This document shows positions 25,371-33,818 of a stretch of 64,000 bases of DNA, in pieces (within the stretch, counting starts at the first letter, position 1; every line of letters begins with the position of its first letter). The stretch comes from Actinoplanes sp. NBRC 103695. GTDB taxonomy: Bacteria; Actinomycetota; Actinomycetes; Mycobacteriales; Micromonosporaceae. The stretch covers positions 5,045-69,044 of the forward strand of contig NZ_BSTL01000035.1 of NCBI RefSeq assembly GCF_030269485.1, written 5' to 3'. The position numbers and the translations under genes are program-made. The notes beneath the pieces were generated by a model. That model saw nothing but the letters and a program-made list of their open reading frames with translations. It was not told the DNA's origin and searched no databases.

Positions 25371-26495
25371 ATGTCAGTTCTCAACGTCCCCGAAGCCGAC
25401 CTCGACGACCTGCGGGCACGCCTGCGCAACACCCGGTGGGCGACCTCATGGCCGATCGGCGCCTGGGAGGCCGGCACCGACGGCACGTTGCTGCGCCGCC
25501 TGGTCGACCACTGGGCGACGGCGTACGACTGGCGCAAGCACGAGGCGGACATCAACGCCCTGCCGTCCCACATCGCCGACATCGACGGCACGACCGTCCA
25601 CTACCTGCGCTTCGACGCCGAACGCGCGGACGCCAGGCCGATCCTGCTGGCGAACGGCTGGCCCAGCACGTTCCTGGAGCTGACCGGCCTCGCCGACCGC
25701 CTGTCGTCCCCGTCCCGTTACGGCGGCAGCCCGGACGACGCGTTCACCGTGATCGTCCCGTCGCTGCCCGGCTACGGCCTGTCCCCGCAACGGCCGGCCA
25801 TGGGCGGTCCCGTGCACACCCACGACCTCTGGCACCGCCTGATGCACGACGAACTGGGCTTCACCCGTTACGGCGCCCACGGTTCCGACATCGGCGCCGG
25901 CGACACGAGCCGCCTGGCACAGGCCTACCCCGAGTCGGTGATCGGCCTGCACCTGACGGATGTGGCCCCTCCGCCGGCGTACGACCCGGCCGACCTGACC
26001 GACGAGGAGCAAGCTTTCGTCGACGCGGAGGCGGCGTGGGCGGTGGCCGAGCGCGGCTACTCCCACGAGCAGATGACCCGTCCCCTGACCTTGGCCCAGG
26101 GCTTGTCCGACTCCCCGTCGGGCCTGCTCGCCTGGATCCTCGAGAAGTACCGGGCGTGGAGCGACTGCGACGGCGACGTGTCCACCCGCTTCAGCGACGA
26201 CTTCCTGCTGACCCAGGCGTCCTTCTACTGGTTCACCAACGCCATCTCAACGTCGTTCCGCCCGTACTACGAGCGCCACAACAAGCTGGCCACCACCATC
26301 ACCCGCGTAGAGGTCCCCACCGCCCTGGCCCTCTTCCCCGCCGACCTGGGCCCCCGCCACCCCAAAACCTGGGCCGAGCGCACCTACAACCTGACCCGCT
26401 ACACCCCCATGCCCCGAGGAGGCCACTTCGCCGCCCACGAGGAGCCGGCCCTCCTGGCAGCCGACATCACAGAGTTCTTCCGAGCCCTCAGCTAA
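25371..26495 (+). CDS. Epoxide-hydrolase-family alpha/beta-hydrolase
   Basis: 374 residues from the ATG at 25371, which has GAGGAGGAA six bases before. The N-terminal epoxide-hydrolase cap (VPEADLDDLRARLRNTRWAT) precedes the hydrolase fold: oxyanion loop LANGWPSTFLE, nucleophile region YGAHGSDIGAGDTSRLA (Asp nucleophile) and late His in PRGGHFAAHEEP. Two cap tyrosines expected for epoxide opening are plausible (YYERHN). The substrate is unknown; control by the divergent CGNR protein is inferred. Confidence 0.87.
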   Translation: MSVLNVPEADLDDLRARLRNTRWATSWPIGAWEAGTDGTLLRRLVDHWATAYDWRKHEADINALPSHIADIDGTTVHYLRFDAERADARPILLANGWPSTFLELTGLADRLSSPSRYGGSPDDAFTVIVPSLPGYGLSPQRPAMGGPVHTHDLWHRLMHDELGFTRYGAHGSDIGAGDTSRLAQAYPESVIGLHLTDVAPPPAYDPADLTDEEQAFVDAEAAWAVAERGYSHEQMTRPLTLAQGLSDSPSGLLAWILEKYRAWSDCDGDVSTRFSDDFLLTQASFYWFTNAISTSFRPYYERHNKLATTITRVEVPTALALFPADLGPRHPKTWAERTYNLTRYTPMPRGGHFAAHEEPALLAADITEFFRALS

Positions 26496-26586
26496 ATCCT
26501 GAGATAGGTGCCGACAGGCCACCCCCGAGCGCCCCCACCGAGCGACCCACCACCGAGCGCAACCGAAAGACACCGTGGGGGTTTCC

Positions 26587-26603
26587 GGGGGCTCGGCCCC
26601 CGG
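26587..26603 (+). terminator. Hairpin after epoxide-hydrolase gene
   Basis: CCGGGGGCTCGGCCCCCGG-type perfect stem, about 90 nt past the stop codon. There is no T-tract, as is common in actinobacteria. Confidence 0.5.
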
Positions 26604-26619
26604 AGAAGGAATGACGAGA

Positions 26620-26665
26620 GGCCCCGGTCCGCGCTTTTGCGGACAGGGGCCTACTTGAACCTCGG
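26620..26665 (+). repeat. ssrA-like element f (degenerate, core deleted)
   Basis: Hairpin GGCCCCGGTCCGC/GCGGACAGGGGCC (26620-26651) joined directly to TACTTGAACCTCGG. The same arm follows the core in elements a-d, so the GATCTTGC core appears deleted. It is the outermost of six co-oriented elements. Confidence 0.55.
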
Positions 26666-26707
26666 ATCGAGCTGAGATGCCCGTGGGGATGCTCCGAACA
26701 GCATCGT

Positions 26708-27091
26708 TCAGACCTGGTGCAGCCAATCTTCAATGATCGGCAGTTCGGGCGGCCCTTTCGTCAGCCACTCGTTGAGCGCCTCAACCAGAGGACCGACCTG
26801 CCGCCGAGAACGCGGGACGGTTCGGCTGCTCGTGAACAGCAACCCAGCAATCGGCGCGCTCACTTGCAGGGCACGCAACTTTATCGGCTGAAAATCCTTG
26901 ACATTCTCAGTCAGCAGCCAGCAACGCTGCGCAGCGGCCCACGCGAAGACTTCCTCGTCCGGCATGGCACGCATTTCTGGCTTCTCGACCAAGGCACCAA
27001 CTCGATGCCCGTGCGCACGCAACGCCTCAGCGACCGTCGGCGAAAACATCTCATCCAGCAGCAACTGAACCAGTTCCACTGGTTCAGTCAC
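26708..27091 (-). CDS. DUF5615 PIN-like toxin
   Basis: 127 residues, GTG start overlapping the upstream antitoxin stop as GTGA. PIN-like acidic residues: LLLDEMFSPTVAEALRAHGH, MPDEEVFAWAAAQ and LLTENVKDFQPI. The family is a putative toxin RNase of VapC type. Length and motifs are intact. The antitoxin upstream is truncated, so either the toxin is silent or it is restrained by the remnant. Confidence 0.82.
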   Translation of the reverse strand: MTEPVELVQLLLDEMFSPTVAEALRAHGHRVGALVEKPEMRAMPDEEVFAWAAAQRCWLLTENVKDFQPIKLRALQVSAPIAGLLFTSSRTVPRSRRQVGPLVEALNEWLTKGPPELPIIEDWLHQV

Positions 27092-27230
27092 GCGATCAAC
27101 TTACTCTGAACAGCCCACGCACGCTCGGCACGCATCGAGGCCTCCTCGGCTGCCTCAATTTCTCTTGCGATCTCTACGCTGTAATCGCTGTAGTAGCTGA
27201 CGGCTGAGGTTATCCGGCCGACATCACCCG
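27088..27230 (-). pseudogene. Truncated antitoxin of the DUF5615 toxin
   Basis: The frame ends TGA at 27088, overlapping the toxin start by four bases. It encodes GRITSAVSYYSDYSVEIARE and further, ending AERAWAVQSKLIA. This is the C-terminal helical part of antitoxins that pair with DUF5615. The N-terminal DNA-binding half is missing: homology stops near 27220-27235, where a fragment of another gene begins on the opposite strand. Confidence 0.6.
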
Positions 27231-27233
27231 CGC

Positions 27234-27443
27234 GTGACCCGGCTAGTGGCCGAGCTGTCGGAGGCCAGCCCGGAGGTACACGAGTGGTGGCCGCAGTACG
27301 ACATCCAGTTCAGCCACGCGGGCCGCAAGCGCCTACGGCATCCCCGGCTGGGCGTGATCACCGTGTCCCACGTCGCCGAACGAACCGAGCAGACACTAGT
27401 GGTCTACCACCTCCCGGGCAGTACCGCCCCACGCGCTCACTGA
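27234..27443 (+). pseudogene. C-terminal fragment of XRE/MmyB-type regulator
   Basis: 69 codons ending TGA: TRLVAELSEASPEVHEWWPQ, GRKRLRHPRLGVITVSH and QTLVVYHLPGST. This matches the last third of the MmyB-like ligand-binding domain of actinobacterial XRE regulators. The helix-turn-helix and most of the domain are absent. Its left end abuts the truncated antitoxin, so one rearrangement probably cut both genes. Confidence 0.65.
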
Positions 27444-27598
27444 TGGGACAGCCCCAAAACAACGCATTGCTTAGGTAAATCTCACCCCGCGAGCCTTCTG
27501 GGGGTCAATCCGACCGGGCACTGCCCGGTCAGGGCGAGGCTCTCCACGGGGCAGGCTCGTCGCTGCCGACAATCTTTGGGAGCGGGAGTCAGGCAGAC

Positions 27599-27728
27599 AA
27601 AGGCGGCGGCCCTGGGTAGGGCCGCCGCCTTTGATCTTGCGGTGGACGTGATGTCCGCCTACTTGAACCCGACCAGGCAGGTACGAAGCCTTCGTGCTGC
27701 CCTCCCCGACGCCTCACACACCTACTGA
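27599..27728 (+). repeat. ssrA-like element a: hairpin, core and conserved arm
   Basis: Hairpin AAAGGCGGCGGCCCT/AGGGCCGCCGCCTTT (27599-27632), then the core GATCTTGCGGTGGACGTG (27633-27650) and arm TCCGCCTACTTGAACCCG. Read in frame the core and arm give DLAVDVMSAYLNP and then VRSLRAAL, stopping at 27728. The rest of 27444-27753 shows no gene. Confidence 0.7.
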
Positions 27729-27753
27729 CCAACAGGACTGGATCAACGGGCAC

Positions 27754-28959
27754 CTAGCCATCTCCGGGCAGGTAGGTGATCGTCCCGCCCGATGCGGCGA
27801 TTGTGCCGGTGACGGGAAACGAGACGCTGTCACTGAACGGGTACGTGCCGCCGAAGCCGGACACCGTTCCCCCGCTGACCTTGGCCGAGCCGTACCCCGT
27901 GGTGTCCAGGAGCAACTTCCCCTCGGCCCTTACCAGTTCGTACCGCGGGTACTCGGTGATCTTCCAGCGGATGCCGCGTACGTCGGCGTACGAGTAGGAG
28001 GAGAAGGGGCAGCCGGCTGGGGCGAGGACGGTCTTTTTTGCGCAGGCGTCCAGGTGGGCACGGATCCGCTTGTCGGCCGCCTCCCGCACACCGCTCTTGA
28101 CGCTGGGTGCCAGCAAGACGAGGGCGGGGGAAACGCCATCCTCCGTGCCTCCCCCGACGTGAGCCTCAACGTCGGGCGCCTCCCACAGCGGTTGCTCGGG
28201 CAGACCGACCAGGTACGTCCCGGGGTATGCCGCCAACGTCACCGTTCCGTAGTCCGCGTTTCCCATGGAGGTCGGGACTCCCGCCACCGATATCGTGTCA
28301 AAACCATTGGCCCCCACGTCGAGCGGGAAGATGCCCTGCTCGATCCGCCAGCGATAGAAGACCCCGGCCGTCGCTGACGTGTCACGTATGAGCTGGAACA
28401 CCTGTTGATACTGGTGGTCGCCGAGCCGGAAGTCGGCCTCGACTGTCGCCTTGTCGTCGGCGACTTCGGCCGTCCGCACCCGTACGCCGCTCGGCGGCGT
28501 GTAGCCGCCGGATCGGAGCACAGGTGTCTTGAGCAGAGGCCCATTGTCCGTTGCCGGAAGGGACAGCAGTGCACCTGCCGCCACCGCGTCCCGGTCGGCG
28601 AGTGCCTCGAAGAAGGCGACGACCGTGTTCCCCGGCCGGAAGTACCGCAGATCTACGATCTTGAGAGTTGTCACGAGCAGGACGAGCACTCCCAGGATCA
28701 CTAGGAAGGCGGTCAGTCGCCGGGGAAAAGGCGGCGATTCCGGTACGACAGGCGGGATCGCGGGCGCCTCCCGGATCTCCATCGGGGCGTTCAGCGATCG
28801 ACCGCAGCGTGAGCAGAACCGGTCTTGCCCGTCGTGCGGGTGTCCGCAGCCAGCGCAAACGTCCGTATGCGCTTCGACGGAAAGCCCGCAGTGCAGGCAC
28901 GACGCTTGGCCGGGCAGGACGACAGTCCGGCAGTGCGGGCAGGCGGTCACTTTGGGCAT
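27754..28959 (-). CDS. Zinc-ribbon membrane protein with large extracytoplasmic domain
   Basis: 401 residues. Two zinc ribbons at the N-terminus (CPHCRTVVLPGQASCLHCG, then CAGCGHPHDGQDRFCSRCGR), one membrane helix (LTAFLVILGVLVLLVTTLKI, about 83-102), then about 290 residues outside the membrane, rich in beta strand, with an NTF2-like opening (GNTVVAFFEALADRDAVAAG). It ends 10 nt before the M48 peptidase reading frame begins in the transcription order, so the two are probably co-transcribed. The exact role is unknown. Confidence 0.75.
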   Translation of the reverse strand: MPKVTACPHCRTVVLPGQASCLHCGLSVEAHTDVCAGCGHPHDGQDRFCSRCGRSLNAPMEIREAPAIPPVVPESPPFPRRLTAFLVILGVLVLLVTTLKIVDLRYFRPGNTVVAFFEALADRDAVAAGALLSLPATDNGPLLKTPVLRSGGYTPPSGVRVRTAEVADDKATVEADFRLGDHQYQQVFQLIRDTSATAGVFYRWRIEQGIFPLDVGANGFDTISVAGVPTSMGNADYGTVTLAAYPGTYLVGLPEQPLWEAPDVEAHVGGGTEDGVSPALVLLAPSVKSGVREAADKRIRAHLDACAKKTVLAPAGCPFSSYSYADVRGIRWKITEYPRYELVRAEGKLLLDTTGYGSAKVSGGTVSGFGGTYPFSDSVSFPVTGTIAASGGTITYLPGDG

Positions 28960-28969
28960 CCGACCCTCC

Positions 28970-30223
28970 TCACTCCACGCGCGTCGCGTCGCTCAACAGC
29001 ACAGGCAACGGCAGCGCCGGCGCATCCTCGTCCGGTAGCGGATAGTCGCGATCCGGCTCCTCCAGGCATTCCAGGCGTAACTCGTTCGGCGGATGCGAGG
29101 CGCAGATCGCCGCGACCCAACCGTTGCGCCCACCCTCGAAGGAACGGCGGAAGCGGGCGAGCACCCGCCGCATCCCCACCCGGTGCCCGGCCAGGACGGC
29201 GCCCTCGTCGGCGCGATACTCGGCCTGCCGGGAGTCGGCCGCCTGCATCGGCACCACGAAGTACCGCACGGTGAGGAAGACCGGCCAGAATGCCAGCCAC
29301 ACAAGGAACCGCAGAACGGAGCTGCGGGCGCGGGCGTGCAGCCAGCCACCGCCCGCCTGCACGAGATAGAGCGGCAGCGCCACGCCACGGACGAAGGCCG
29401 AGGAGAGCGGATCGCCGTTACGCCAGTGGACCAACTCGTGCGCGAGCACCGCGGCGATCGGCTCCCGCTCGTAGTTGAACTCATCGAGCAGGCCCTGGCT
29501 GATCACGAGGTGCCGCGTGTAGGCGAACGCGTTGGGATCCCGGCTGTCGTCGATGAGAACCGGCGGGTAGTTCCGGAGCCCGAGCCGTTCCGCCGCGGCC
29601 AGGACGAGCGGCATCACGTATTCGGTCTCCCTACGGCTCAGCCGCCGAGCACCGGTGATGGACAGGATGCGCCGCTCGAAGACCACCCGGTAGACCGTGT
29701 AGAGCAGCCCGACGACGATGCCCAAGACGACGGCACCGAGAACCGTGGCCGCCCCGTCCAGAAGTCCGTCCTGAAAGGGCCCCAGAAAGACCCAAAGTAT
29801 CCCGATGACGAAACCAAGCAGGGCACCGATGAGCACACCGAGCACAGCCGCTTGGACGCCACTGGACCGCAGCAACAGATTCTCCATCGCGTCGCCGAGC
29901 AGGGGCACATCCCTCAAGTCCTGCGGCAACGTCCGCTCACCTCGGACTCCACTGAAGACATAGGCGGAACCGCCTGCCAGAAGCGCGAACACCGCAGCCG
30001 AGGCCAGCGCGGCCGGAACGTAGAGCCACGCCGCGACGAAGGCCGCACACACGCCGCGCGCATTGCGGAGAATGCCGTATCGAAACCATATGAGCGCACT
30101 GGGAAAGTTGCTCGGCCGTCCCGCAGCGAGCCGCTCCGTCAATCCCTCCGCTTTCCGCGCCTCACCAGGTGTGACCTCGTCTCCCATGCCGGCACCATCC
30201 TCCGGAGACTCCTGCGGCGCCAT
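28970..30223 (-). CDS. M48-family membrane metallopeptidase
   Basis: 417 residues from the ATG at 30223. Hydrophobic N-terminal half with at least four membrane helices (VCAAFVAAWLYVPAALASAA, VLGVLIGALLGFVIGILW, VLGAVVLGIVVGLLYTVY). The zinc site HELVHW lies in AAVLAHELVHWRNGDPLSSA, followed by a downstream Glu in SRQAEYRADEGAVLAG. This is HtpX/Ste24-like organisation, so an integral membrane protease. It is read with the zinc-ribbon gene and divergent from the EACC1 gene; a joint conflict function is inference. Confidence 0.85.
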   Translation of the reverse strand: MAPQESPEDGAGMGDEVTPGEARKAEGLTERLAAGRPSNFPSALIWFRYGILRNARGVCAAFVAAWLYVPAALASAAVFALLAGGSAYVFSGVRGERTLPQDLRDVPLLGDAMENLLLRSSGVQAAVLGVLIGALLGFVIGILWVFLGPFQDGLLDGAATVLGAVVLGIVVGLLYTVYRVVFERRILSITGARRLSRRETEYVMPLVLAAAERLGLRNYPPVLIDDSRDPNAFAYTRHLVISQGLLDEFNYEREPIAAVLAHELVHWRNGDPLSSAFVRGVALPLYLVQAGGGWLHARARSSVLRFLVWLAFWPVFLTVRYFVVPMQAADSRQAEYRADEGAVLAGHRVGMRRVLARFRRSFEGGRNGWVAAICASHPPNELRLECLEEPDRDYPLPDEDAPALPLPVLLSDATRVE

Positions 30224-30329
30224 GATCGCTCCCACCCTGCATCGAGACGGTGAATAGTGACCCGTGCGAGTATGGTGCAAAGAAGGGCGGCGTCAACGCC
30301 CCGTCTCTCATTTGGACAAAGGAGCGCTG

Positions 30330-30782
30330 GTGCGAGTCACCGTGCGGTTGGACGGCGGCAGCAACACTCCCAACCCGCAGGAGAACGACCTGTCTGCCGC
30401 GCTGAACAACCATCCCCTGCTGAGGGGACGCGTTCGCCTGACCACCGAGCGGCATGACGCCTCGGGCCTCAATCCGTCCCTGGCCGCTCTGCTCGTGGAC
30501 CTCAGCCCGGCCGCCCTCGGCGCCTTCGCCAGCATCCTGCTCACCTGGCTGCGGCACCGCACCGGTAGCACCCGCTTGACCCTGCGCCGCCCCGACGGCG
30601 CACGCCTGGAACTCTCGGCCCAACGAGTCCGCAATCTCAACGCCGCCGAGCTGACCACGCTGGCGACCCAACTGACCGAAGCTCTAGCCGGTCACTCGCA
30701 GCTGCCCGGGACAGACGAGCCCTCGACAGCTGGGCAGATCGCGGCGATAGGCGAGAAACCTGAGCCCAGCAAACCCGCCTGA
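30330..30782 (+). CDS. Effector-associated constant component (EACC1-type) protein
   Basis: 150 residues from the GTG at 30330 (AAAGGAG upstream). It shows the EACC1 layout: N-terminal strand, LLRGRVRLTTERHDASGLNP, a hydrophobic helix (PAALGAFASILLTWLRHRTG) and a closing strand pair (RLTLRRPDGARLELSAQRV). From published comparative work, EACC1 proteins accompany caspase, trypsin or NTPase effectors in actinobacterial conflict systems. No such effector is adjacent; the nearest enzyme is the divergent M48 peptidase. Confidence 0.7.
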   Translation: MRVTVRLDGGSNTPNPQENDLSAALNNHPLLRGRVRLTTERHDASGLNPSLAALLVDLSPAALGAFASILLTWLRHRTGSTRLTLRRPDGARLELSAQRVRNLNAAELTTLATQLTEALAGHSQLPGTDEPSTAGQIAAIGEKPEPSKPA

Positions 30783-30876
30783 TCAACCCTGCTCGAGCGC
30801 TCGTCGGGCACCGCCGGTGGAAGCACCTAGCCTCCACGCTTCCCTACCGACCCGGCCCGCACGACACCCGGAAGAC

Positions 30877-31039
30877 GTGATGCCTCGACCGATCGGCCGA
30901 GGCATCACCTGATCTTGCAGTGGAGGTCTCGTCCGCTTACTTGAATCTCGGCGGTCGGGCTCAGCAGCTGCGGGTGGCCCTTGCCAAGCTCTCCAGACCT
31001 GATGCGACGGCCGATGAGCCCGATCTCGGCAGGGCATGA
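30877..31039 (+). repeat. ssrA-like element b: hairpin, core and conserved arm
   Basis: Hairpin GTGATGCCTCGACCG/CGGCCGAGGCATCAC (30877-30908), core GATCTTGCAGTGGAGGT at 30911 and arm TCCGCTTACTTGAATCTCGG. The frame reads DLAVEVSSAYLNL, then QQLRVALAKL, stopping at 31039. The hairpin sequence differs from the other elements while the core is almost the same. Confidence 0.7.
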
Positions 31040-31413
31040 CCTGATCGACTTCCGTTAGTGCGCCGGACGGGTCCGGGAAGAGACAGCCTGGAACACGTCA
31101 GACAGGGCGCGATCAGGAACGAGCACGACGGCCTGAGGCCACTCATCAGCGTCGAAACAGCCTCACTCACGGGCTATCGAACGCCGCAAGCTGTGTTGAG
31201 CGGGTGGATTTGACGCCGAATGGGCCCGGCCGTGTCTGACTGCTGTCCGTACGGCGGGCTGCCATCCCCCGCGGTCCAGAGGAATGTCAGGCTCACGGCG
31301 ACCCGGCGTCGGCCCACGATGACTGCAACGCTGGTGGAGGGCGTGTGGGGCCCCGGGCCGACTGCCAACCATGATCGTCTCGGAGTCAAGTCGCAAGCCG
31401 ATGGCCTGGGCTC
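31040..31413. other. No recognisable gene
   Basis: Short frames on both strands give no familiar motif. It is the space between element b and the pentapeptide-repeat gene's 3' end. Confidence 0.4.
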
Positions 31414-32505
31414 CTACTCCTGGCACATTGGGCTTTCAAGAGCTGCTGGGAGTGGGTGTGCCACCCCGGGCGGCAGCTTCGCAAGGCTGTCCATCTCCGT
31501 ACACCTCAGATCTACATTGGCCAGGTTCGCGCTGCCCAGATCCACGGTGGTCAGGTCCGCGGCGTACAGGTCCGCTCCGGTCAGATCCGCGCCGCGCAAG
31601 TCCGCGCCGTACAGATTCGCGCGGCCCAGGTTAGTGGCGCGCAGGGACGCGTCGGTCAGATTCGCGTGGAACAGGTCTGCGCCGACCAGGTTCGCGCCGC
31701 GCAGGTTCCCAAAGGCCAGGTACGCGCCAAGCAGGTCCGCCCCACTCAAGTCCGCGCCGGTCAGGTCCGCGCCGCTCAGTTGCGTGTCCCTCAGGTACGC
31801 GTTGCTAAGGTTCGCGCCGGTCAGGTCCGCGTCGTTGAAGTTCGCGCCGGTCAAGTTCGCATCACGCAGGTCCATGCCGTCGAGGCCGAGCAAAGTGTTG
31901 CTGAAGTCAAGGTATGTGTGACCGCCCGGGTCGGGACGGCGGCTGAGGACTGCGAGAGCTGCCCGGACGTCAATTGGGGACCTGGGAACGTCTTTGGGGA
32001 TGATCTTCGGGAGGGGGGCGTGGGTACGGACGAACGCGCACAGCACCTCGATGATTGTGTTCTCGTCGTTGGGGACGTCCCGCATGAGCGTTTCCAAGGC
32101 GTAGATTCCGCCGAGGCGGATGCCCAGCTGACTGTTGCCTTCCCGGCCAAGTTGGTCGATGGCCTTGGTGAACCGCTCGGCTCGCTGACCCTTGAGCGCT
32201 AGGTCCTGCTGCTGCAGCGCCAGGCTCTGCTGCTGCCGGGCGCGTTCCTGCTCAAGGCGAAATTGATCCCAGTTGAAGTTATTCGTTAGATACAGCCCGA
32301 CCCCCACGAGGAGCACCGAGACGAGGCCCCCTATGGCAGTGCCGCGCTGCCATCTGTCGGGAGCAGTTGCCTTCGTGCGAGGCCGAAGCCGGCGCCCCTT
32401 CGAAGTTCTCGACCTTGCTGGCCGTGGCCGTCGCCCTGGCAGCATGCTTCCGGCGGTGTCCCACGCAACACGGGCGGCCCGATGACGGACCCAAAGACTC
32501 GACAT
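31414..32505 (-). CDS. Membrane-anchored pentapeptide-repeat protein
   Basis: 363 residues. Basic N-terminus, one membrane helix (AIGGLVSVLLVGVGLYLTNN, about 57-76), a glutamine-rich coiled coil (LEQERARQQQSLALQQQDLA), a helical middle domain and about 25 pentapeptide repeats with the A(D/N)LxG pattern (residues about 205-340). Such repeats fold into a quadrilateral beta-helix. The coiled-coil-plus-helical middle domain is common in actinobacterial membrane pentapeptide proteins of unknown role. It is an isolated gene inside the ssrA-proximal region. Confidence 0.85.
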   Translation of the reverse strand: MSSLWVRHRAARVAWDTAGSMLPGRRPRPARSRTSKGRRLRPRTKATAPDRWQRGTAIGGLVSVLLVGVGLYLTNNFNWDQFRLEQERARQQQSLALQQQDLALKGQRAERFTKAIDQLGREGNSQLGIRLGGIYALETLMRDVPNDENTIIEVLCAFVRTHAPLPKIIPKDVPRSPIDVRAALAVLSRRPDPGGHTYLDFSNTLLGLDGMDLRDANLTGANFNDADLTGANLSNAYLRDTQLSGADLTGADLSGADLLGAYLAFGNLRGANLVGADLFHANLTDASLRATNLGRANLYGADLRGADLTGADLYAADLTTVDLGSANLANVDLRCTEMDSLAKLPPGVAHPLPAALESPMCQE

Positions 32506-32914
32506 GACTCATTGGACATGATTGCCGCAACTCAGGCCAGAGGCCGCCGACGGTGCAAAGAATCGACTGGATTACCCGCCAAGTGCCGGCGCACTGCGGC
32601 CCAGGCGGCCCGAAGTAGAAACGCAGCCCAAGTGCGGTGCTCTGCCACTGTCAGCCAGACAGGCTCCCAAGTTGCCCAGTTCCGGATCTCGACCATTGGT
32701 GAATCGTCCTTCAACGACCTGGCCGTGCCCGACAAACGAGTCTGCAACTCCATCGACCATTCGACACTTGACCTCTGACCAGATTGCTGCTGCCAGCAGC
32801 AACGCCTCGGCCGCCCACCCCGAGAGCGACTCGAATCCGGCCGTCTTCCCCTTCGAGCATCGGGCGGCTGCGACCCCCGTCCATCGCGTGTGCCGCGCCA
32901 CGGGATCTGGCACG
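32506..32914. other. No confident gene; possible decayed frame
   Basis: A Trp-rich minus-strand frame (32532-32753, e.g. VEIRNWATWEPVWLTVAEHR) has no recognised relative and no good ribosome site. I see nothing else. Confidence 0.3.
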
Positions 32915-33010
32915 AAATGAAGCCCCGGTCAACGACCGGAGCATCATTTGATCTTGCAGTGAGGGTGCTGTCCGCTTACTTGAACCCGGCCGGAGACGTC
33001 AGATTGCTCC
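32915..33010 (+). repeat. ssrA-like element c: hairpin, core and conserved arm
   Basis: Imperfect hairpin AAATGAAGCCCCGGTC/GACCGGAGCATCATTT (32915-32949), then the core GATCTTGCAGTGAGGGTGCT and arm GTCCGCTTACTTGAACCCGG. The frame reads FDLAVRVLSAYLNP and then VRLLRSA. Same orientation as the other elements. Confidence 0.7.
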
Positions 33011-33088
33011 GCTCCGCCTCCCTTGGAGCCGCAATCCGGCACTCCAGAGCCTCCAGTTGCGGCCATCGACCGCGATGCTCGATTTTGC

Positions 33089-33340
33089 TCAGTAGTGAAA
33101 GCGTGCCTGAACGATGATCAGGTTCTCACCGCGGACGGTGTAGACGAGCCGATGCTCGTCGGTGATCCGCCGCGACCAGTATCCGCTGAGGTTCTCGGTC
33201 AGTCGCTCCGGTTTCCCAATCCCCTGCCCCGGGTCGCGCAACGCTTCCTCGATCATCCGATTGATGCGGCGAAGCATCTTGGGCTCACCTGCCCAGGATG
33301 TGTAGTCCTCCCAGCCGGTCTTGTCGAATGCGACGTTCAC
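33089..33340 (-). CDS. yoeB: YoeB-family toxin (ribosome-dependent mRNA interferase)
   Basis: 83 residues, the normal size. MNVAFDKTGWEDYTSWAGEP, INRMIEEALRDPGQGIGKPE, LSGYWSRRITDEHRLVYTV and the C-terminal ARFHY are family motifs, including the basic/acid catalytic set (Glu, Arg, His near the end). It cleaves mRNA at the ribosome when free of antitoxin. Its start overlaps the antitoxin stop by ATGA (33337-33340), as expected of a coupled antitoxin-toxin pair. Confidence 0.93.
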   Translation of the reverse strand: MNVAFDKTGWEDYTSWAGEPKMLRRINRMIEEALRDPGQGIGKPERLTENLSGYWSRRITDEHRLVYTVRGENLIIVQARFHY

Positions 33341-33612
33341 GACACTCGACGCTCCGTCTCCTCCGCGTCAGAGATCAGATCGTGCCGTTGGAACTCACCA
33401 GCCTCGACCCTGGCTACGCTGTCTAGCAGCCGCCGCGCGTTTGCCGGCGATCTGAGCAGATACCGCGTCTCCACCAATGACCGCCACAATTGCTCAGGCA
33501 CAAGAAAGGCTGTGCCCGACTTCGAGACGATCTCGACTGCCTCTTCGTCGTCGTTGACCTGCTCGATCAACGGAAAGAGTCGCTTGCGCGCCTCACTCGC
33601 AGACAGCGCCAT
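33337..33612 (-). CDS. yefM: YefM/Phd-family antitoxin
   Basis: 91 residues from the ATG at 33612, preferred because GGGGAG lies eight bases before it; an ATG at 33627 is also in frame. The N-terminal Phd fold ALSASEARKRLFPLIEQVND, then VEIVSKSGTAFLVPEQLWRS, matches YefM. The acidic/helical C-terminus would wrap the toxin. It probably represses its own promoter through the adjacent GTAC boxes. Confidence 0.9.
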   Translation of the reverse strand: MALSASEARKRLFPLIEQVNDDEEAVEIVSKSGTAFLVPEQLWRSLVETRYLLRSPANARRLLDSVARVEAGEFQRHDLISDAEETERRVS

Positions 33613-33627
33613 CGCCAGACTCCCCAT

Positions 33628-33652
33628 GGTTGTACCAACACGTGGTACCACC
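33628..33652 (-). promoter_or_regulatory. Likely YefM operator
   Basis: GGTTGTACCAACACGTGGTA continues to CCACC: two GTAC-centred boxes 13 bp apart just upstream of yefM. YefM proteins are known to bind TGTACA-type palindromes. Confidence 0.55.
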
Positions 33653-33700
33653 TTATCCCTCCTCTGCAGCCCTCGCCATTCAGTCTCCAGAATCCCGCTG

Positions 33701-33734
33701 CTCACTATAGCGAACAGCGGCTTGCTATAGTGAG
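33701..33734. other. 11-bp inverted repeat between yefM and the RHH-like gene
   Basis: CTCACTATAGC (33701-33711) and GCTATAGTGAG (33724-33734) are perfect inverted copies with a 12-base spacer. The AT-rich TATAG cores could be -10 regions. It probably serves as an operator for the rightward gene. Confidence 0.5.
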
Positions 33735-33818
33735 TCGGTGGCGAGTCGGGGCCTGCGGCGGCTCGCCGACCACTGCTGGCCAGGCCAACGCGAGCAAGCA
33801 CCGACACGAGGAGGCCAG

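Noticed and set aside
27633..27690. Hidden tRNA genes at the elements (GGTTCAAGTA resembles a T loop)
   Set aside because: The flanks do not pair as a T stem, and no acceptor, D or anticodon arm can be drawn.
32532..32753. Small Trp-rich protein on the minus strand
   Set aside because: No ribosome site, no relative recognised, and no neighbour relationship; kept only as a note in the gap entry.
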